The position numbers and the translations under genes were made by a program. Shown in pieces: positions 33,589-42,194 of a stretch of 64,000 bases of DNA. Position 1 is the stretch's first letter. Each line of letters starts with the position of its first letter. Below the pieces are notes generated by a model. The model worked only from the letters and a program-made list of their open reading frames with translations. It was not told the origin of the DNA and did no database searches. Source of the DNA: Enterococcus nangangensis (GTDB taxonomy: Bacteria > Bacillota > Bacilli > Lactobacillales > Enterococcaceae); the NCBI RefSeq assembly GCF_005405245.1, contig NZ_BJDR01000002.1, positions 1-64,000 of the forward strand. Direction: 5' to 3'.

Positions 33589-35393
33589 CCTTGAGCCACT
33601 TCCTTTTGATAATAATAACTTTGCACGTGATACATCTCTGCGTATTTGCCTTTTTGCTTTAAAAGTTCCTCATGGGTGCCGACTTCCAACAGTTGCCCTT
33701 GATCCATAAAGAAAATCCGATCACAAAAGCGGGTGGAAGCCAAGCGGTGGGAAATAAAAAGCGACGTCTTCCCTTGCACCAGCCCACTATAGCCTTCATA
33801 CATTTCTCTTTCGGCTAAAGCGTCTAAAGCGGCGGTGGGTTCATCTAAAATTAAAACGGGGGCATCTTTATAAAGGGCGCGGGCTAACATTAACTTCTGC
33901 TCTTCCCCGCCAGATAATTCCACGCCGTCCATTGCTAAATAATGGGTGAGAGGAGTCTCCACTCCTTTGGCTAAACTGGCCACCTTTGCGCCTAAGTAAC
34001 TTTGTTTTAAGGCGATGGCTAAGCGCTCTCCTTCATACGTTGGAGCTAAGGAAACATTTTGCCCTAAGGATAAGGCGAAGACTAAAGAATCTTGAAAAAC
34101 GGGGGCAATCAACTGTTGGTAAAAAGTACGGTCTAGCGTTGTAACATCCACGCCGTTTAATAAAATTTTACCGCTGGTGGGTTCCAATAAACCGTTAATT
34201 AGTTTTACAATCGTCGTTTTTCCCGCACCATTGGCCCCCACCAAGGCAATCTTTTCTCCTGGTGTAATGGTAAAACTGACATTGTCTACTGACTTAGTCG
34301 TAGCATGGGGATATTGGTAGCTGACATTTTGAAAAACCAGCTGTATTTTTTCCGTTTCGGCAAAAGTGGCCTTGCGCTCATTAAAATTCACAACGCTTTC
34401 CTGCACTTCATCTTCCCAATTACGGTAGTCACTGTTGTCGTTATCGGCTCTTTTAATTTTAGTTAACGCATCCACCATGGTAAAAGTTAAGGTACTAAAT
34501 TGGTTAACAAAACCGAAATACAAAGTAAACTGTCCTAAGGTTAACCGACCGGCAGTAGCTCCCAGTAATAAAAACAAATAGCTGCCTAAGTTTTGCGCAA
34601 AGTTAACCCCATGCGTCAAGAGATCGGCTAAAAAAGTAGCCAAGCTATTGCGCTTATCCAAATGCAACAAATCGTGATGATTGTCTTCAATTAATTTTTT
34701 GTACCAGCCCCACATATGATAAAGCCGCAAATCTTTACCACTTTCAATTTGATAGGCATTGCGTCTCAAATAATCTTTTTTCGTGTAAGGATGCATATAC
34801 TGCTCTTTAATCTTAGCGTAAAAGCGGTTATAAGCACTTTTCCCGATAAAGCTAAGGATGCTCCCTGCCACAATCAACAGCATAATCCAAGGATTAAACA
34901 CTGCTAACGTCCCTAAAAAGAAGAGCAAGCTCATAATATTTTGTAAGAAGCGATACCAATACTCCAAGTAGGCTTCCATACTGGAACTATTCCCCATGTA
35001 AAAAGCATTTTGAAAGGAGCGTTGATACCGTTCCCGCACCTTGGGATCTTCTAATTTCTCATAAGAAATTTGAGTCAGACCTAGAGCGGCTTTGCCCATT
35101 TCGGTGACGCGAATAGTCATCTTTTTCATAGAGGCCCACTTCCATATTAAGCTAGCCCCTTGTTGACAAAGATTTAAGGCGAGTCCGACGGCAAAAATCT
35201 GCCATAAAGTCGTTTTTAAATCGCGACCTTCCGTTAAGGCCGTAACGATAACGCTAGGCAATAAGGCGGTTAAAAACATTTGCCCCGTAGTAAACGCTAC
35301 ACCTAAAAACATCCACAAAAACAGTGTGGGTTCATGACGGGCGACGATTTTAAAATACCAAATAAAATTGTGCCAAAACTTATATTGTTTCAT
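33585..35393 (-). CDS. ABC exporter subunit A (membrane-ATPase fusion)
   Basis: 602 residues from the ATG at 35393, which has GAGG eight bases upstream (the GTG at 35402 overlaps that site). Walker A is GANGAGKTT, signature LSGGEEQKLMLARAL, Walker B VLILDEPTAALDALAE, and the H-loop is ISHRLASTRF. It is the first gene of a two-gene operon, behind LytTR-like direct repeats at 35447-35479. Partner of the downstream subunit. Confidence 0.88.
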   Translation of the reverse strand: MKQYKFWHNFIWYFKIVARHEPTLFLWMFLGVAFTTGQMFLTALLPSVIVTALTEGRDLKTTLWQIFAVGLALNLCQQGASLIWKWASMKKMTIRVTEMGKAALGLTQISYEKLEDPKVRERYQRSFQNAFYMGNSSSMEAYLEYWYRFLQNIMSLLFFLGTLAVFNPWIMLLIVAGSILSFIGKSAYNRFYAKIKEQYMHPYTKKDYLRRNAYQIESGKDLRLYHMWGWYKKLIEDNHHDLLHLDKRNSLATFLADLLTHGVNFAQNLGSYLFLLLGATAGRLTLGQFTLYFGFVNQFSTLTFTMVDALTKIKRADNDNSDYRNWEDEVQESVVNFNERKATFAETEKIQLVFQNVSYQYPHATTKSVDNVSFTITPGEKIALVGANGAGKTTIVKLINGLLEPTSGKILLNGVDVTTLDRTFYQQLIAPVFQDSLVFALSLGQNVSLAPTYEGERLAIALKQSYLGAKVASLAKGVETPLTHYLAMDGVELSGGEEQKLMLARALYKDAPVLILDEPTAALDALAEREMYEGYSGLVQGKTSLFISHRLASTRFCDRIFFMDQGQLLEVGTHEELLKQKGKYAEMYHVQSYYYQKEVAQG

Positions 35394-35446
35394 TTTCTTC
35401 ACCTCGTCTTTTACTCTAACAGAAAAATAAAATTTTGGTGGTTTTC

Positions 35447-35479
35447 AGCGCGAACGGTTGTTTTTTTAGCGTGAACGGT
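35447..35479 (-). promoter_or_regulatory. tandem LytTR-like repeats upstream of the ABC operon
   Basis: On the minus strand ACCGTTCACGCT and ACCGTTCGCGCT are repeated with a 21-base period (9-base spacer), the geometry used by LytTR response regulators such as AgrA, ComE and VirR. They lie about 28 bases upstream of a possible -10 (TAGAGT at 35418-35413) without a proper -35. No LytTR regulator is in the window. Confidence 0.6.
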
Positions 35480-35489
35480 AAAAATAAAA

Positions 35490-35555
35490 AAAGGTAACGG
35501 AAGAATTTGAATTTTTACTGGGACATAAAAATTCAAATTAAAACGCTACCTTTTT
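35490..35555 (-). terminator. composite terminator after the YdcF-family gene
   Basis: An outer GGTA...TACC stem encloses a 13-base AT-rich hairpin (ATTTGAATTTTTA/TAAAAATTCAAAT); a T-run follows on the minus strand. Confidence 0.7.
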
Positions 35556-35559
35556 AAAC

Positions 35560-36147
35560 CTAGCTAAATAATTCTTCTGTCTGTTGTCCACACCGTGCTA
35601 GTTCTCCTAAGACACGTTTTCGGCCATCGGAAGTTTGCCACCAGGTAGCTTGCGTCACACCATAAACATCCACTGGGCAAACCAAAAATTCCACCTCAGG
35701 AAAAGCGATGCTGTATAACATTAAACAGCGTCTAGCGTGGAAGGACTTGCAACAAATGATTGCTCTTTTTACAACAATACCTTGTGCGGCTAAAACCTTG
35801 CAGGAGAAAAGGGCATTTTCTTTCGTATAACGCGACTGATCTTCCTTCAAAATTGCCGCTTGGGGTACGCCATTTTTTAGGAGTACATCCTGATAAAATC
35901 CCCACTCGCTAGCATACTTTTCCTGATAAGTTCCCGGATTTTCCTTCACCCCCGGGAAAAAACCTGTTTTAATACTCACTCCACCAGCGGGTAATAATAT
36001 CGGCGCCAAGCCTTGTTGGTATAAACGGGCTGCATATTCTGGTAACGCCGGGTGGCTCCCCCCAGGAATAAAAATGACATCCACCGGTTGTGGTGCGTCG
36101 GCGACAAAAATAAAATCACCAACCTCCTTAATGATGCGCTCTTTCAT
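35560..36147 (-). CDS. YdcF/SanA-like DUF218 family protein
   Basis: 195 residues with the DUF218 pattern: DVIFIPGGSHPALPEYAARLYQQG at the start, LPAGGV, then SRYTKENALFSCKVL and a late CKSFHARRC block. Related E. coli proteins (SanA, ElyC, YdcF) affect envelope synthesis or bind SAM, but this short soluble form has no known role. No signal peptide or membrane helix is seen. AGGTAG precedes the ATG; it is monocistronic. Confidence 0.75.
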   Translation of the reverse strand: MKERIIKEVGDFIFVADAPQPVDVIFIPGGSHPALPEYAARLYQQGLAPILLPAGGVSIKTGFFPGVKENPGTYQEKYASEWGFYQDVLLKNGVPQAAILKEDQSRYTKENALFSCKVLAAQGIVVKRAIICCKSFHARRCLMLYSIAFPEVEFLVCPVDVYGVTQATWWQTSDGRKRVLGELARCGQQTEELFS

Positions 36148-36315
36148 GAGCTACCTCCTTATGATTGAACATTTCTTTTATTTTACCGGAAAAACTCCCC
36201 CGCTGCTCTTTAATTTTTACTTAAAAAAATTTTTCTAAAACCTCCTCCTCATCTTTTACCGCCGTTGCATTTTTGTTATACTAGCTTGCAGATATTGCTT
36301 TACATAGGAGGAGAA

Positions 36316-37695
36316 ATGAAAAAATTTATTGGGGACAAAGCTTTTTATCGCACCGTCTTTTTAATTGCGGTGCCGGTAATGATTCAAAATGCCATTACAA
36401 ACTTCGTCGGTTTATTAGACAATTTAATGGTGGGCCAAATTGGCACGGCACAAATGTCTGGGGTGGCCATCATCAATCAGCTGATTTTTGTTTTTAACTT
36501 AAGTATTTTTGGGATGGTCTCGGCGGGAAGCATCTTTGGTACGCAGTTTTATGGCAAAAAGGACTTTCGCGGGATGCGGGACGCTTTTCGTTTTAAATTA
36601 GTGGGGAACTTAATCATCTGTTTTTTAGCGATGGGCTTACTTTTTTTCGGGCAAGATTTTTTTATCTCTCTTTATCTGCATGGTGATGCCACTTCAGCAG
36701 AACTGAGCTTGGCCTTGCAATCGGCGAAAAGTTTTTTGACTTACTTATTGTTTAGCCTACCCTTTTTTGCTATCTCGCAAGCTTACGCCAGTTCTTTGCG
36801 GGAAATGGGTAAAACGGTGGTGCCGATGTTTGCCAGTAGTATCGCGGTGGTTACCAACACTTCCTTGAACTTTCTTTTAATCTTTGGTCTGTTGGGCTTC
36901 CCTAAATTTGGTGTCGTGGGGGCGGGAATCTCCACTTTAGTCGCGCGGATTGTCGAGTGTCTAATTACCGTCTACTGGGTGCATCGCCATCAAGCCGATA
37001 ATCCTTTCATCGTCAAAGCTTACCGTCATTTCCAAGTACCTGTAACTTTAATCAAACAAATTTTACAAAAAGGTTCCCCTTTAATGGCTAACGAAATTTT
37101 ATGGGCCATTGGGCAAACCATGATCGTTCAAGCTTATTCTGTGCGGGGACTTTCCGTCATTGCTTCCTTAAATATTTCTTCCACCGTTTCCAATCTTTTC
37201 AATATTGTCTATATGGCGTTAGGTGGCGCGGTAGCCGTGATGGTGGGCCAACTGCTAGGAGCCAATGAATTTAAAAAAGCGCGGGACACAGCGACGAAAT
37301 TGCTATTCTTTTCCGTCGTCAGTTGTCTGGTGATTGGTCTACTGATGACCTTAGTTGCCCCTTACTTCCCAGAAATTTATCAAACAGACAGTAGTGTGAA
37401 AGCCCTCGCTAGCCAATTTATTCGCGTCGCCGCCCTTTGTATGCCCATGTATGCCTTTAATCATGCCAGCTACTTTATTCTCCGCTCTGGTGGCCAAACG
37501 TTTATTACCTTTCTTTTTGACAGCGTCTTTACGTGGGTGGTGGTGCTGCCATTAGCTTACCTCCTCAGTACCCACACTGCCCTAACCATCGTCTTTGTCT
37601 ACCTCATTTGTCAACTAGTGGAACTGTTAAAAAGCATCATTGGTTATCGCCTTATTAAATCTGATTTATGGATTAAAAATATCGTTCCTGAATAA
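36316..37695 (+). CDS. MATE-family multidrug/cation exporter
   Basis: 459 residues with about twelve hydrophobic helices in two homologous halves. The first half has GLLDNLMVGQIGT and QAYASSLREMGKTVVPM; the second QTMIVQAYSVRG and HASYFILRSGG, as usual for NorM/DinF-type exporters. The ATG at 36316 has AGGAGGAG upstream; the longer frame to 36265 lacks a site. Monocistronic with its own terminator. Substrate unknown. Confidence 0.9.
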   Translation: MKKFIGDKAFYRTVFLIAVPVMIQNAITNFVGLLDNLMVGQIGTAQMSGVAIINQLIFVFNLSIFGMVSAGSIFGTQFYGKKDFRGMRDAFRFKLVGNLIICFLAMGLLFFGQDFFISLYLHGDATSAELSLALQSAKSFLTYLLFSLPFFAISQAYASSLREMGKTVVPMFASSIAVVTNTSLNFLLIFGLLGFPKFGVVGAGISTLVARIVECLITVYWVHRHQADNPFIVKAYRHFQVPVTLIKQILQKGSPLMANEILWAIGQTMIVQAYSVRGLSVIASLNISSTVSNLFNIVYMALGGAVAVMVGQLLGANEFKKARDTATKLLFFSVVSCLVIGLLMTLVAPYFPEIYQTDSSVKALASQFIRVAALCMPMYAFNHASYFILRSGGQTFITFLFDSVFTWVVVLPLAYLLSTHTALTIVFVYLICQLVELLKSIIGYRLIKSDLWIKNIVPE

Positions 37696-37697
37696 GC

Positions 37698-37738
37698 AAC
37701 AGGCTGAACTTCTTACGAGGTTCGGCTTGTTTTTTTTA
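37698..37738 (+). terminator. terminator after the MATE gene
   Basis: AACAGGCTGAAC pairs with GTTCGGCTTGTT and is followed by eight Ts. Confidence 0.88.
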
Positions 37739-37741
37739 CAC

Positions 37742-37771
37742 AAAAAAGGACGACTCGTGGGAGTCGTCCTA
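37742..37771 (-). terminator. terminator after the kdg-kdu operon
   Basis: AGGACGACTC pairs perfectly with GAGTCGTCCT around four bases; TTTTTTG follows on the minus strand. Confidence 0.9.
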
Positions 37772-37787
37772 AAAATATCTTTAATTT

Positions 37788-38591
37788 TTAAGGTTGTTTA
37801 CCAATGTAAGCTAAGATCCCACCATCAACGTAAAGGATATGTCCATTCACGAAGTTAGAAGCATCAGAAGCTAAGAACACTGCAGGTCCTTGTAAATCTT
37901 CTGTTTCCCCCCAACGAGCTGCTGGTGTTTTAGAAACGATGAATTGGTCAAATGGATGACGAGAACCATCGGCTTGTTTTTCACGTAAAGGTGCAGTTTG
38001 TGGCGTAGCGATGTAACCAGGTCCAATGCCGTTACATTGGATATTAGCTTCACCAAATTCAGAACAGATATTTTTCGTTAACATTTTAAGTCCGCCTTTA
38101 GCTGCAGCATAACCAGCAACTGTTTCGCGACCTAATTCACTCATCATGGAGCAAATGTTAATGATTTTACCATGACCTTTTTTAATCATGCTTGGTAAAA
38201 CAGCTTTAGACACGATGAAAGGTCCGTTTAAGTCGATGTCGATAACTTGACGGAAGTCTTTAGCGGACATTTCTAACATTGGAATACGTTTGATAATCCC
38301 AGCATTATTGACTAAGATATCAATCACGCCAACTTCTTCTTCCACTTGTTTCACTAACGCTTCAACTTGTTCTTCGTTAGTTACGTCAGCGATATAGCCG
38401 TGAGCGTCAATACCTGCTTCTTTATAAGCGGCAATCCCTTTGTCAACTAATTCTTGTTTAATATCGTTAAAAACGATGGTAGCGCCTGCTTTAGCATAAG
38501 CTTCAGCAATTGCAAAACCGATGCCGTAAGATGCACCAGTGATTAAGGCTACTTTGCCTTCAAGGCTAAAATTTTTCATTTCAAATGCCAT
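37788..38591 (-). CDS. kduD: 2-dehydro-3-deoxy-D-gluconate 5-dehydrogenase (SDR)
   Basis: Short-chain dehydrogenase of 267 residues that reduces 2,5-diketo-3-deoxygluconate to 2-keto-3-deoxygluconate. Seen are the NAD site TGASYGIG (about residues 19-26), NNAGI, a serine in ICSMMSE, the catalytic YAAAK, and the C-terminal GHILYVDGG. On sequence alone it could be a gluconate 5-dehydrogenase; the adjacent kduI and the KDG genes favour KduD. Last gene of the operon. Confidence 0.88.
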   Translation of the reverse strand: MAFEMKNFSLEGKVALITGASYGIGFAIAEAYAKAGATIVFNDIKQELVDKGIAAYKEAGIDAHGYIADVTNEEQVEALVKQVEEEVGVIDILVNNAGIIKRIPMLEMSAKDFRQVIDIDLNGPFIVSKAVLPSMIKKGHGKIINICSMMSELGRETVAGYAAAKGGLKMLTKNICSEFGEANIQCNGIGPGYIATPQTAPLREKQADGSRHPFDQFIVSKTPAARWGETEDLQGPAVFLASDASNFVNGHILYVDGGILAYIGKQP

Positions 38592-38638
38592 GGTGTAATT
38601 CCTTCTTTCTTTTTTTATTGTTTAAGGAAAGCTGCCAG

Positions 38639-38654
38639 CCAGTCACCTGACTGG
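38639..38654 (-). other. hairpin between kduI and kduD
   Basis: CCAGTC and GACTGG pair around ACCT in the 83-base gap between the two genes. It may protect or process the mRNA. Confidence 0.45.
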
Positions 38655-38674
38655 TTGCTTTTCATTGTTGCTAA

Positions 38675-39517
38675 TTATTTTAAGTCGTCCATTTCCACAA
38701 AGTCCATGTCATCGTAAGTAATGTTTTCGCCGCACATTGCCCAAATGAAGGAGTAGTTGCTAGTAGCAACCCCAGTATGAATAGACCAGCTTGGAGAAAT
38801 GATTGCTTGATCTTCGCCGACAACTAAGTGTTTCGTTTCGTCTGGTTTACCCATCATGTGGAAGACTTTCGCATCTTCAGCACCAAAGTCAAAGTAAACA
38901 TAAGCTTCCATCCGACGTTCGTGGGTATGACAAGGCATGGTGTTCCAAGAGCTACCTTCGTTTAAGATAGTGTAACCCATTTGTAATTGGCAGCTTTCGC
39001 AAATATTTGGATGGATGTATTGATAAATCTTCCGTTCGTTCATTGCTGATTTTTCACCAGTTTCACGCGGTTTGATTTGGTCAATTGAGATTTTAACGTT
39101 GGGATACACGTGGTGCGCAGGAACAGAAGAAATGTAGAATTTAGCAGGATGAGCAGGATCTTCAGAAGTGAAGACCACGTGTTTCGTGCCTTTACCAATG
39201 TAGTAGCCATCTTGTTTTTTCATTTCATCTTTTTTACCGTCAATTTCAATGGCACCAGGTCCACCAATATTGATAACCCCTAATTCACGACGTTCCAAGA
39301 AGTAATCCACACCTAGTTCTTTGCTAAGTTTGATTTCTAATGGTTCAGTAGTTGGTGTTACCCCACCAAAGATCATCCGGTCATTGTGGGTGTAAGTTAA
39401 GCTGATTTCACCAGGCACAAAGATTTTTTCAACTAAGAATTCTTTTCTTAATTGTTCTGTTGAGTAATGACGAATGTCTTCTGGGCTATGAGTGTAACGT
39501 GTTTCCATGTTTTGCAT
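38675..39517 (-). CDS. kduI: 5-dehydro-4-deoxy-D-glucuronate isomerase
   Basis: Cupin-fold zinc isomerase, 280 residues, that converts the unsaturated-uronate product 5-keto-4-deoxyuronate to 2,5-diketo-3-deoxygluconate. Metal ligands are visible as HTHERRME (about residues 198-205) and the late WSIHTGV. It lies 17 bases after kdgK and before kduD. Its substrate is what a GH105 or GH88 hydrolase releases, which links it to the operon at 19.9-24.8 kb. Confidence 0.94.
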   Translation of the reverse strand: MQNMETRYTHSPEDIRHYSTEQLRKEFLVEKIFVPGEISLTYTHNDRMIFGGVTPTTEPLEIKLSKELGVDYFLERRELGVINIGGPGAIEIDGKKDEMKKQDGYYIGKGTKHVVFTSEDPAHPAKFYISSVPAHHVYPNVKISIDQIKPRETGEKSAMNERKIYQYIHPNICESCQLQMGYTILNEGSSWNTMPCHTHERRMEAYVYFDFGAEDAKVFHMMGKPDETKHLVVGEDQAIISPSWSIHTGVATSNYSFIWAMCGENITYDDMDFVEMDDLK

Positions 39518-39534
39518 GTTTTCCTGATCTCCTT

Positions 39535-40548
39535 TTAACGAATTATTTTGCCAGAGCCGGCGCTGATAAAGCGTTCGACCTCGGTTGCACTAAATTGATT
39601 ACAGTCACCATGGACTGTGTGTTTTAAAGCAGACGCCGCGGTTGCAAAGTCAATCAGCTCTTGAGGCGCTTTTTGACTGAGTAAACCGTGCAGGACACCG
39701 CCGGAAAAAGCATCCCCACCACCAACCCGATCCACGATGGGATTGATATGGTGGCTTGGCGATTCATAGTACTCACCGTCCACATAAAGGGTACCGGTTA
39801 GAATGTTATCGCTAGCGGATTTCACTTGGCGTTTCGTAGAATAAAACAATTGAATATTCGGGAAAAGTTCTTGCATTTGTTGATAGTAATAAATCAACTC
39901 ATCTTGCGGTGTGCCTTGACCTTCATAGGCGGGTACTTTTAACAAGTACAAAGCATCCATATTACCAGCAGAACAATAATCCACATAAGGTAGGGCTTTT
40001 TTCAAAAAGGCGCCCGCTTCAGCTTGTGTCCATAAAAGGCCACGATAATTTACATCGAAGCTGACTTTAACCTCTGCTTCTTTTGCGGCTTTCATTAAGT
40101 CTAGCAAGAGACGTTGCCATTCTTTGGAAAGCGCTGCGGTAATACCAGATAAGTGTAAAATATCAACACCGGCAAATAAACTTGGTAAATCCCACTCTAA
40201 GTCTGTCATGGTAGCAAAGCTTGAACCAGCGCGGTCATAAATGACACTTGCGGCCCGTTCACCAACGCCTGCTTCCATATAATACGTGCCTAGACGTGGT
40301 CCACCCACTAAAAGTTGACGCGTATCCACACCAAAACGTCCTAAATGACGTTTGACTGCTTCGCCTAAACCATTTGCTGGCACTTTACTAGCGAAGGCGA
40401 CTTCATGACCATAATTAGCCAAAGAAATTGCCACGTTTGCTTCGCCGCCACCATAATGGGCGTTAAGATTTTCCGCTAAAGAAATCCGCGTTCCTTCATG
40501 AGTCGAAAGTCGCAGCATAATTTCTCCTAGTGTTACGACTTTACCCAT
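39535..40548 (-). CDS. kdgK: 2-keto-3-deoxygluconate kinase (PfkB family)
   Basis: Ribokinase-family sugar kinase of 337 residues that makes 2-keto-3-deoxy-6-phosphogluconate. The N-terminal GGGEANVA and the C-terminal ATP and anion-hole motif GGGDAFSGG are intact. The start codon abuts the kdgA stop (TAAATG). Operon context sets the substrate as KDG rather than fructose or ribose. Confidence 0.9.
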   Translation of the reverse strand: MGKVVTLGEIMLRLSTHEGTRISLAENLNAHYGGGEANVAISLANYGHEVAFASKVPANGLGEAVKRHLGRFGVDTRQLLVGGPRLGTYYMEAGVGERAASVIYDRAGSSFATMTDLEWDLPSLFAGVDILHLSGITAALSKEWQRLLLDLMKAAKEAEVKVSFDVNYRGLLWTQAEAGAFLKKALPYVDYCSAGNMDALYLLKVPAYEGQGTPQDELIYYYQQMQELFPNIQLFYSTKRQVKSASDNILTGTLYVDGEYYESPSHHINPIVDRVGGGDAFSGGVLHGLLSQKAPQELIDFATAASALKHTVHGDCNQFSATEVERFISAGSGKIIR

Positions 40549-41199
40549 TTATTTTGCCCCTTTAATTTCGTTAAACTTCGCCACGTATTCTTTGGCTACT
40601 TCAGTAATTTTCGCAAAATCGCCAGTGGCTAAAGGAGCTAATAAGTTACCCCCAACACCAACGGTAATGACGCCGGCTTTGAACCATTCGTCCATGTTGT
40701 CTAAACTTACGCCACCTGTGGGCATAATATTTAAGAATGGTAATGGTGCTTTGAAAGCTTTAATGATGCTTGGACCGTAAGCAGAACCTGGGAATAATTT
40801 GATGATATCCACGCCAGCTTTTAAAGCGGTCTTCATTTCCGTAATTGTCATGCAACCTGGTAAGTAAGGGATTTGGTAAAGATTACACATTTCAGCGGTT
40901 TCTTGATCAAAAGTTGGGCTGACGATGAATTTAGCCCCGGCCATAATGGCTAAACGAGCGGTAACTGCATCTAAGACAGTCCCGGCACCGACGACAACTT
41001 CTGGACGGTCGGCGTATTTGTCAGCTAACTCTTTAATGGCTACATCTGCTTGGGGTACAGTGAAAGTTAATTCGATGCCGTACATCCCACCAGCCACAAT
41101 GGCGTCAACTGCTTTGACTGCTTCTTCTTTGTCTTTACCACGAACAACGGCAATGACGCCGGCCGCTTCAATCGCTTGTAATAATTCTACGCGTTTCAT
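40549..41199 (-). CDS. kdgA: KDPG/KHG aldolase
   Basis: Class I aldolase (Eda family), 216 residues, that splits 2-keto-3-deoxy-6-phosphogluconate into pyruvate and glyceraldehyde-3-phosphate. The Schiff-base lysine lies in DIIKLFPGS (about residue 135), with the acid/base region GAGTVLD and the phosphate site MPTGGV. First gene of kdgA-kdgK-kduI-kduD. Two operator-like 15-mers lie between its promoter and the ATG. Confidence 0.93.
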   Translation of the reverse strand: MKRVELLQAIEAAGVIAVVRGKDKEEAVKAVDAIVAGGMYGIELTFTVPQADVAIKELADKYADRPEVVVGAGTVLDAVTARLAIMAGAKFIVSPTFDQETAEMCNLYQIPYLPGCMTITEMKTALKAGVDIIKLFPGSAYGPSIIKAFKAPLPFLNIMPTGGVSLDNMDEWFKAGVITVGVGGNLLAPLATGDFAKITEVAKEYVAKFNEIKGAK

Positions 41200-41210
41200 A
41201 AAGCTCTCCT

Positions 41211-41225
41211 TTTCTTATATGGAAA
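41211..41225 (-). promoter_or_regulatory. IclR-type operator candidate (kdgA proximal)
   Basis: On the minus strand TTTCCATATAAGAAA, one base different from the site at 42180-42194. It lies 12 bases before the kdgA ATG. Confidence 0.6.
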
Positions 41226-41230
41226 TTTAT

Positions 41231-41245
41231 TTTTCTATTAAGAAA
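41231..41245. promoter_or_regulatory. IclR-type operator candidate (kdgA distal)
   Basis: TTTTCTATTAAGAAA fits the shared pattern TTTYC-N5-AGAAW. It lies just after the predicted transcription start of the kdgA operon. Confidence 0.55.
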
Positions 41246-41256
41246 CTTACACTTTT

Positions 41257-41284
41257 ATTATACAAACCCTGTCAAATTAAGCAA
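41257..41284 (-). promoter_or_regulatory. predicted kdgA operon promoter
   Basis: TTGCTT (41284-41279) and a perfect TATAAT (41262-41257) are 16 bases apart on the minus strand. Both operator-like 15-mers lie downstream. Confidence 0.6.
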
Positions 41285-41344
41285 GCGTTTTGCGAGAATT
41301 TTTTTGCCCTTTATTTTTTATTTTGGGCAAATCAATTAAAAAAA

Positions 41345-41367
41345 CTAGGAAGCACACGACTTCCTAG
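41345..41367 (-). terminator. terminator after the iclR-type gene
   Basis: CTAGGAAG pairs with CTTCCTAG around seven bases; TTTTTTT follows on the minus strand. Confidence 0.85.
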
Positions 41368-41390
41368 CTGTTGTAGACGGCAATTACTTT

Positions 41391-42155
41391 TTAACTTTTG
41401 CCACTGAGTTTTTGTTCAATTTGTCCTTTGGTGGTTAAGACGGCTTGCACCATTTTATTTTTCAATTCGCTGGTTAAGCGGTACTTAGGAATGCTGATGC
41501 TAAAAGCGCCGCGAATTTCTCCATTAGCAACAATTGCCGCTCCGACACAGAAAATATCTTTTTCCATCTCTTCATCGTCAAAAGCGACGAGATTTTTACG
41601 GGACAAAGCCAATTCTTTTTCTAAACGAATGGGATTGGTAATGGTGTTTTCCGTGTAGGCTTTTAACGGCGCAACTTCAGCTAAATAACTTTCCACCGCA
41701 CTAGGTGGGAACTGCGCTAACACGGCTTTACCCATTGCCGAACTGTACAAGGGACGGGTAATCCCAATCTTTGAGGACATGGTGATACTTTGGTGCAAAG
41801 GCTCTAACTTATCCACGTACAAAATCGCGTGATTTTCTAAAATTCCTAAATGAATCGTCTCATCCACTGCGGCTTGCAATTGTTGTAAAAAAGGCAAAGC
41901 AATTTTCGTTAAGTCGATTTGTGAAAGACTTTCATTGGCATAATGAATAAATTTTGTCCCTAGGGAAAATTCCTTTTGGCTATTTTTTTCCACGTAGCCT
42001 ACTAATAACAGCGTATCTAAAATTTTTAACGCGGTGGGTGCGGTCATGGTGGTCCCTTTTGCAATCATCTGTAATTTAGCATTGGGCTGTTCAGCTAAAA
42101 AATCTAAAATCTTCGCCGCTTTCAGTAAAACAGTACCATAGGGTTTGGTTTCCAT
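41391..42155 (-). CDS. IclR-family regulator, probable KdgR-type repressor
   Basis: 254 residues: N-terminal winged helix (LDFLAEQPNAKLQMIAKGTTMTAPTALKILDTL) and the C-terminal effector domain with GAFSISIP. IclR proteins of the KdgR group respond to 2-keto-3-deoxygluconate. It lies directly upstream of the kdgA operon in the same direction but has its own promoter and terminator. Two copies of the same 15-mer as before kdgA flank its -10, so autorepression and control of the operon are likely. GGAGG precedes the ATG. Confidence 0.9.
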   Translation of the reverse strand: METKPYGTVLLKAAKILDFLAEQPNAKLQMIAKGTTMTAPTALKILDTLLLVGYVEKNSQKEFSLGTKFIHYANESLSQIDLTKIALPFLQQLQAAVDETIHLGILENHAILYVDKLEPLHQSITMSSKIGITRPLYSSAMGKAVLAQFPPSAVESYLAEVAPLKAYTENTITNPIRLEKELALSRKNLVAFDDEEMEKDIFCVGAAIVANGEIRGAFSISIPKYRLTSELKNKMVQAVLTTKGQIEQKLSGKS

Positions 42156-42179
42156 GCTTCCACCTCCTTCAATAAATAA

Positions 42180-42194
42180 TTTCCTTATAAGAAA
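42180..42194. promoter_or_regulatory. IclR-type operator candidate (iclR, downstream of -10)
   Basis: TTTCCTTATAAGAAA, next to the -10 of the iclR-type gene; a near-palindrome shared with the kdgA sites. Confidence 0.6.

Noticed and set aside
41274-41290. cre-like sequence near the kdgA promoter
   Set aside because: Three mismatches to TGNAANCGNNNNCA, including both end positions.
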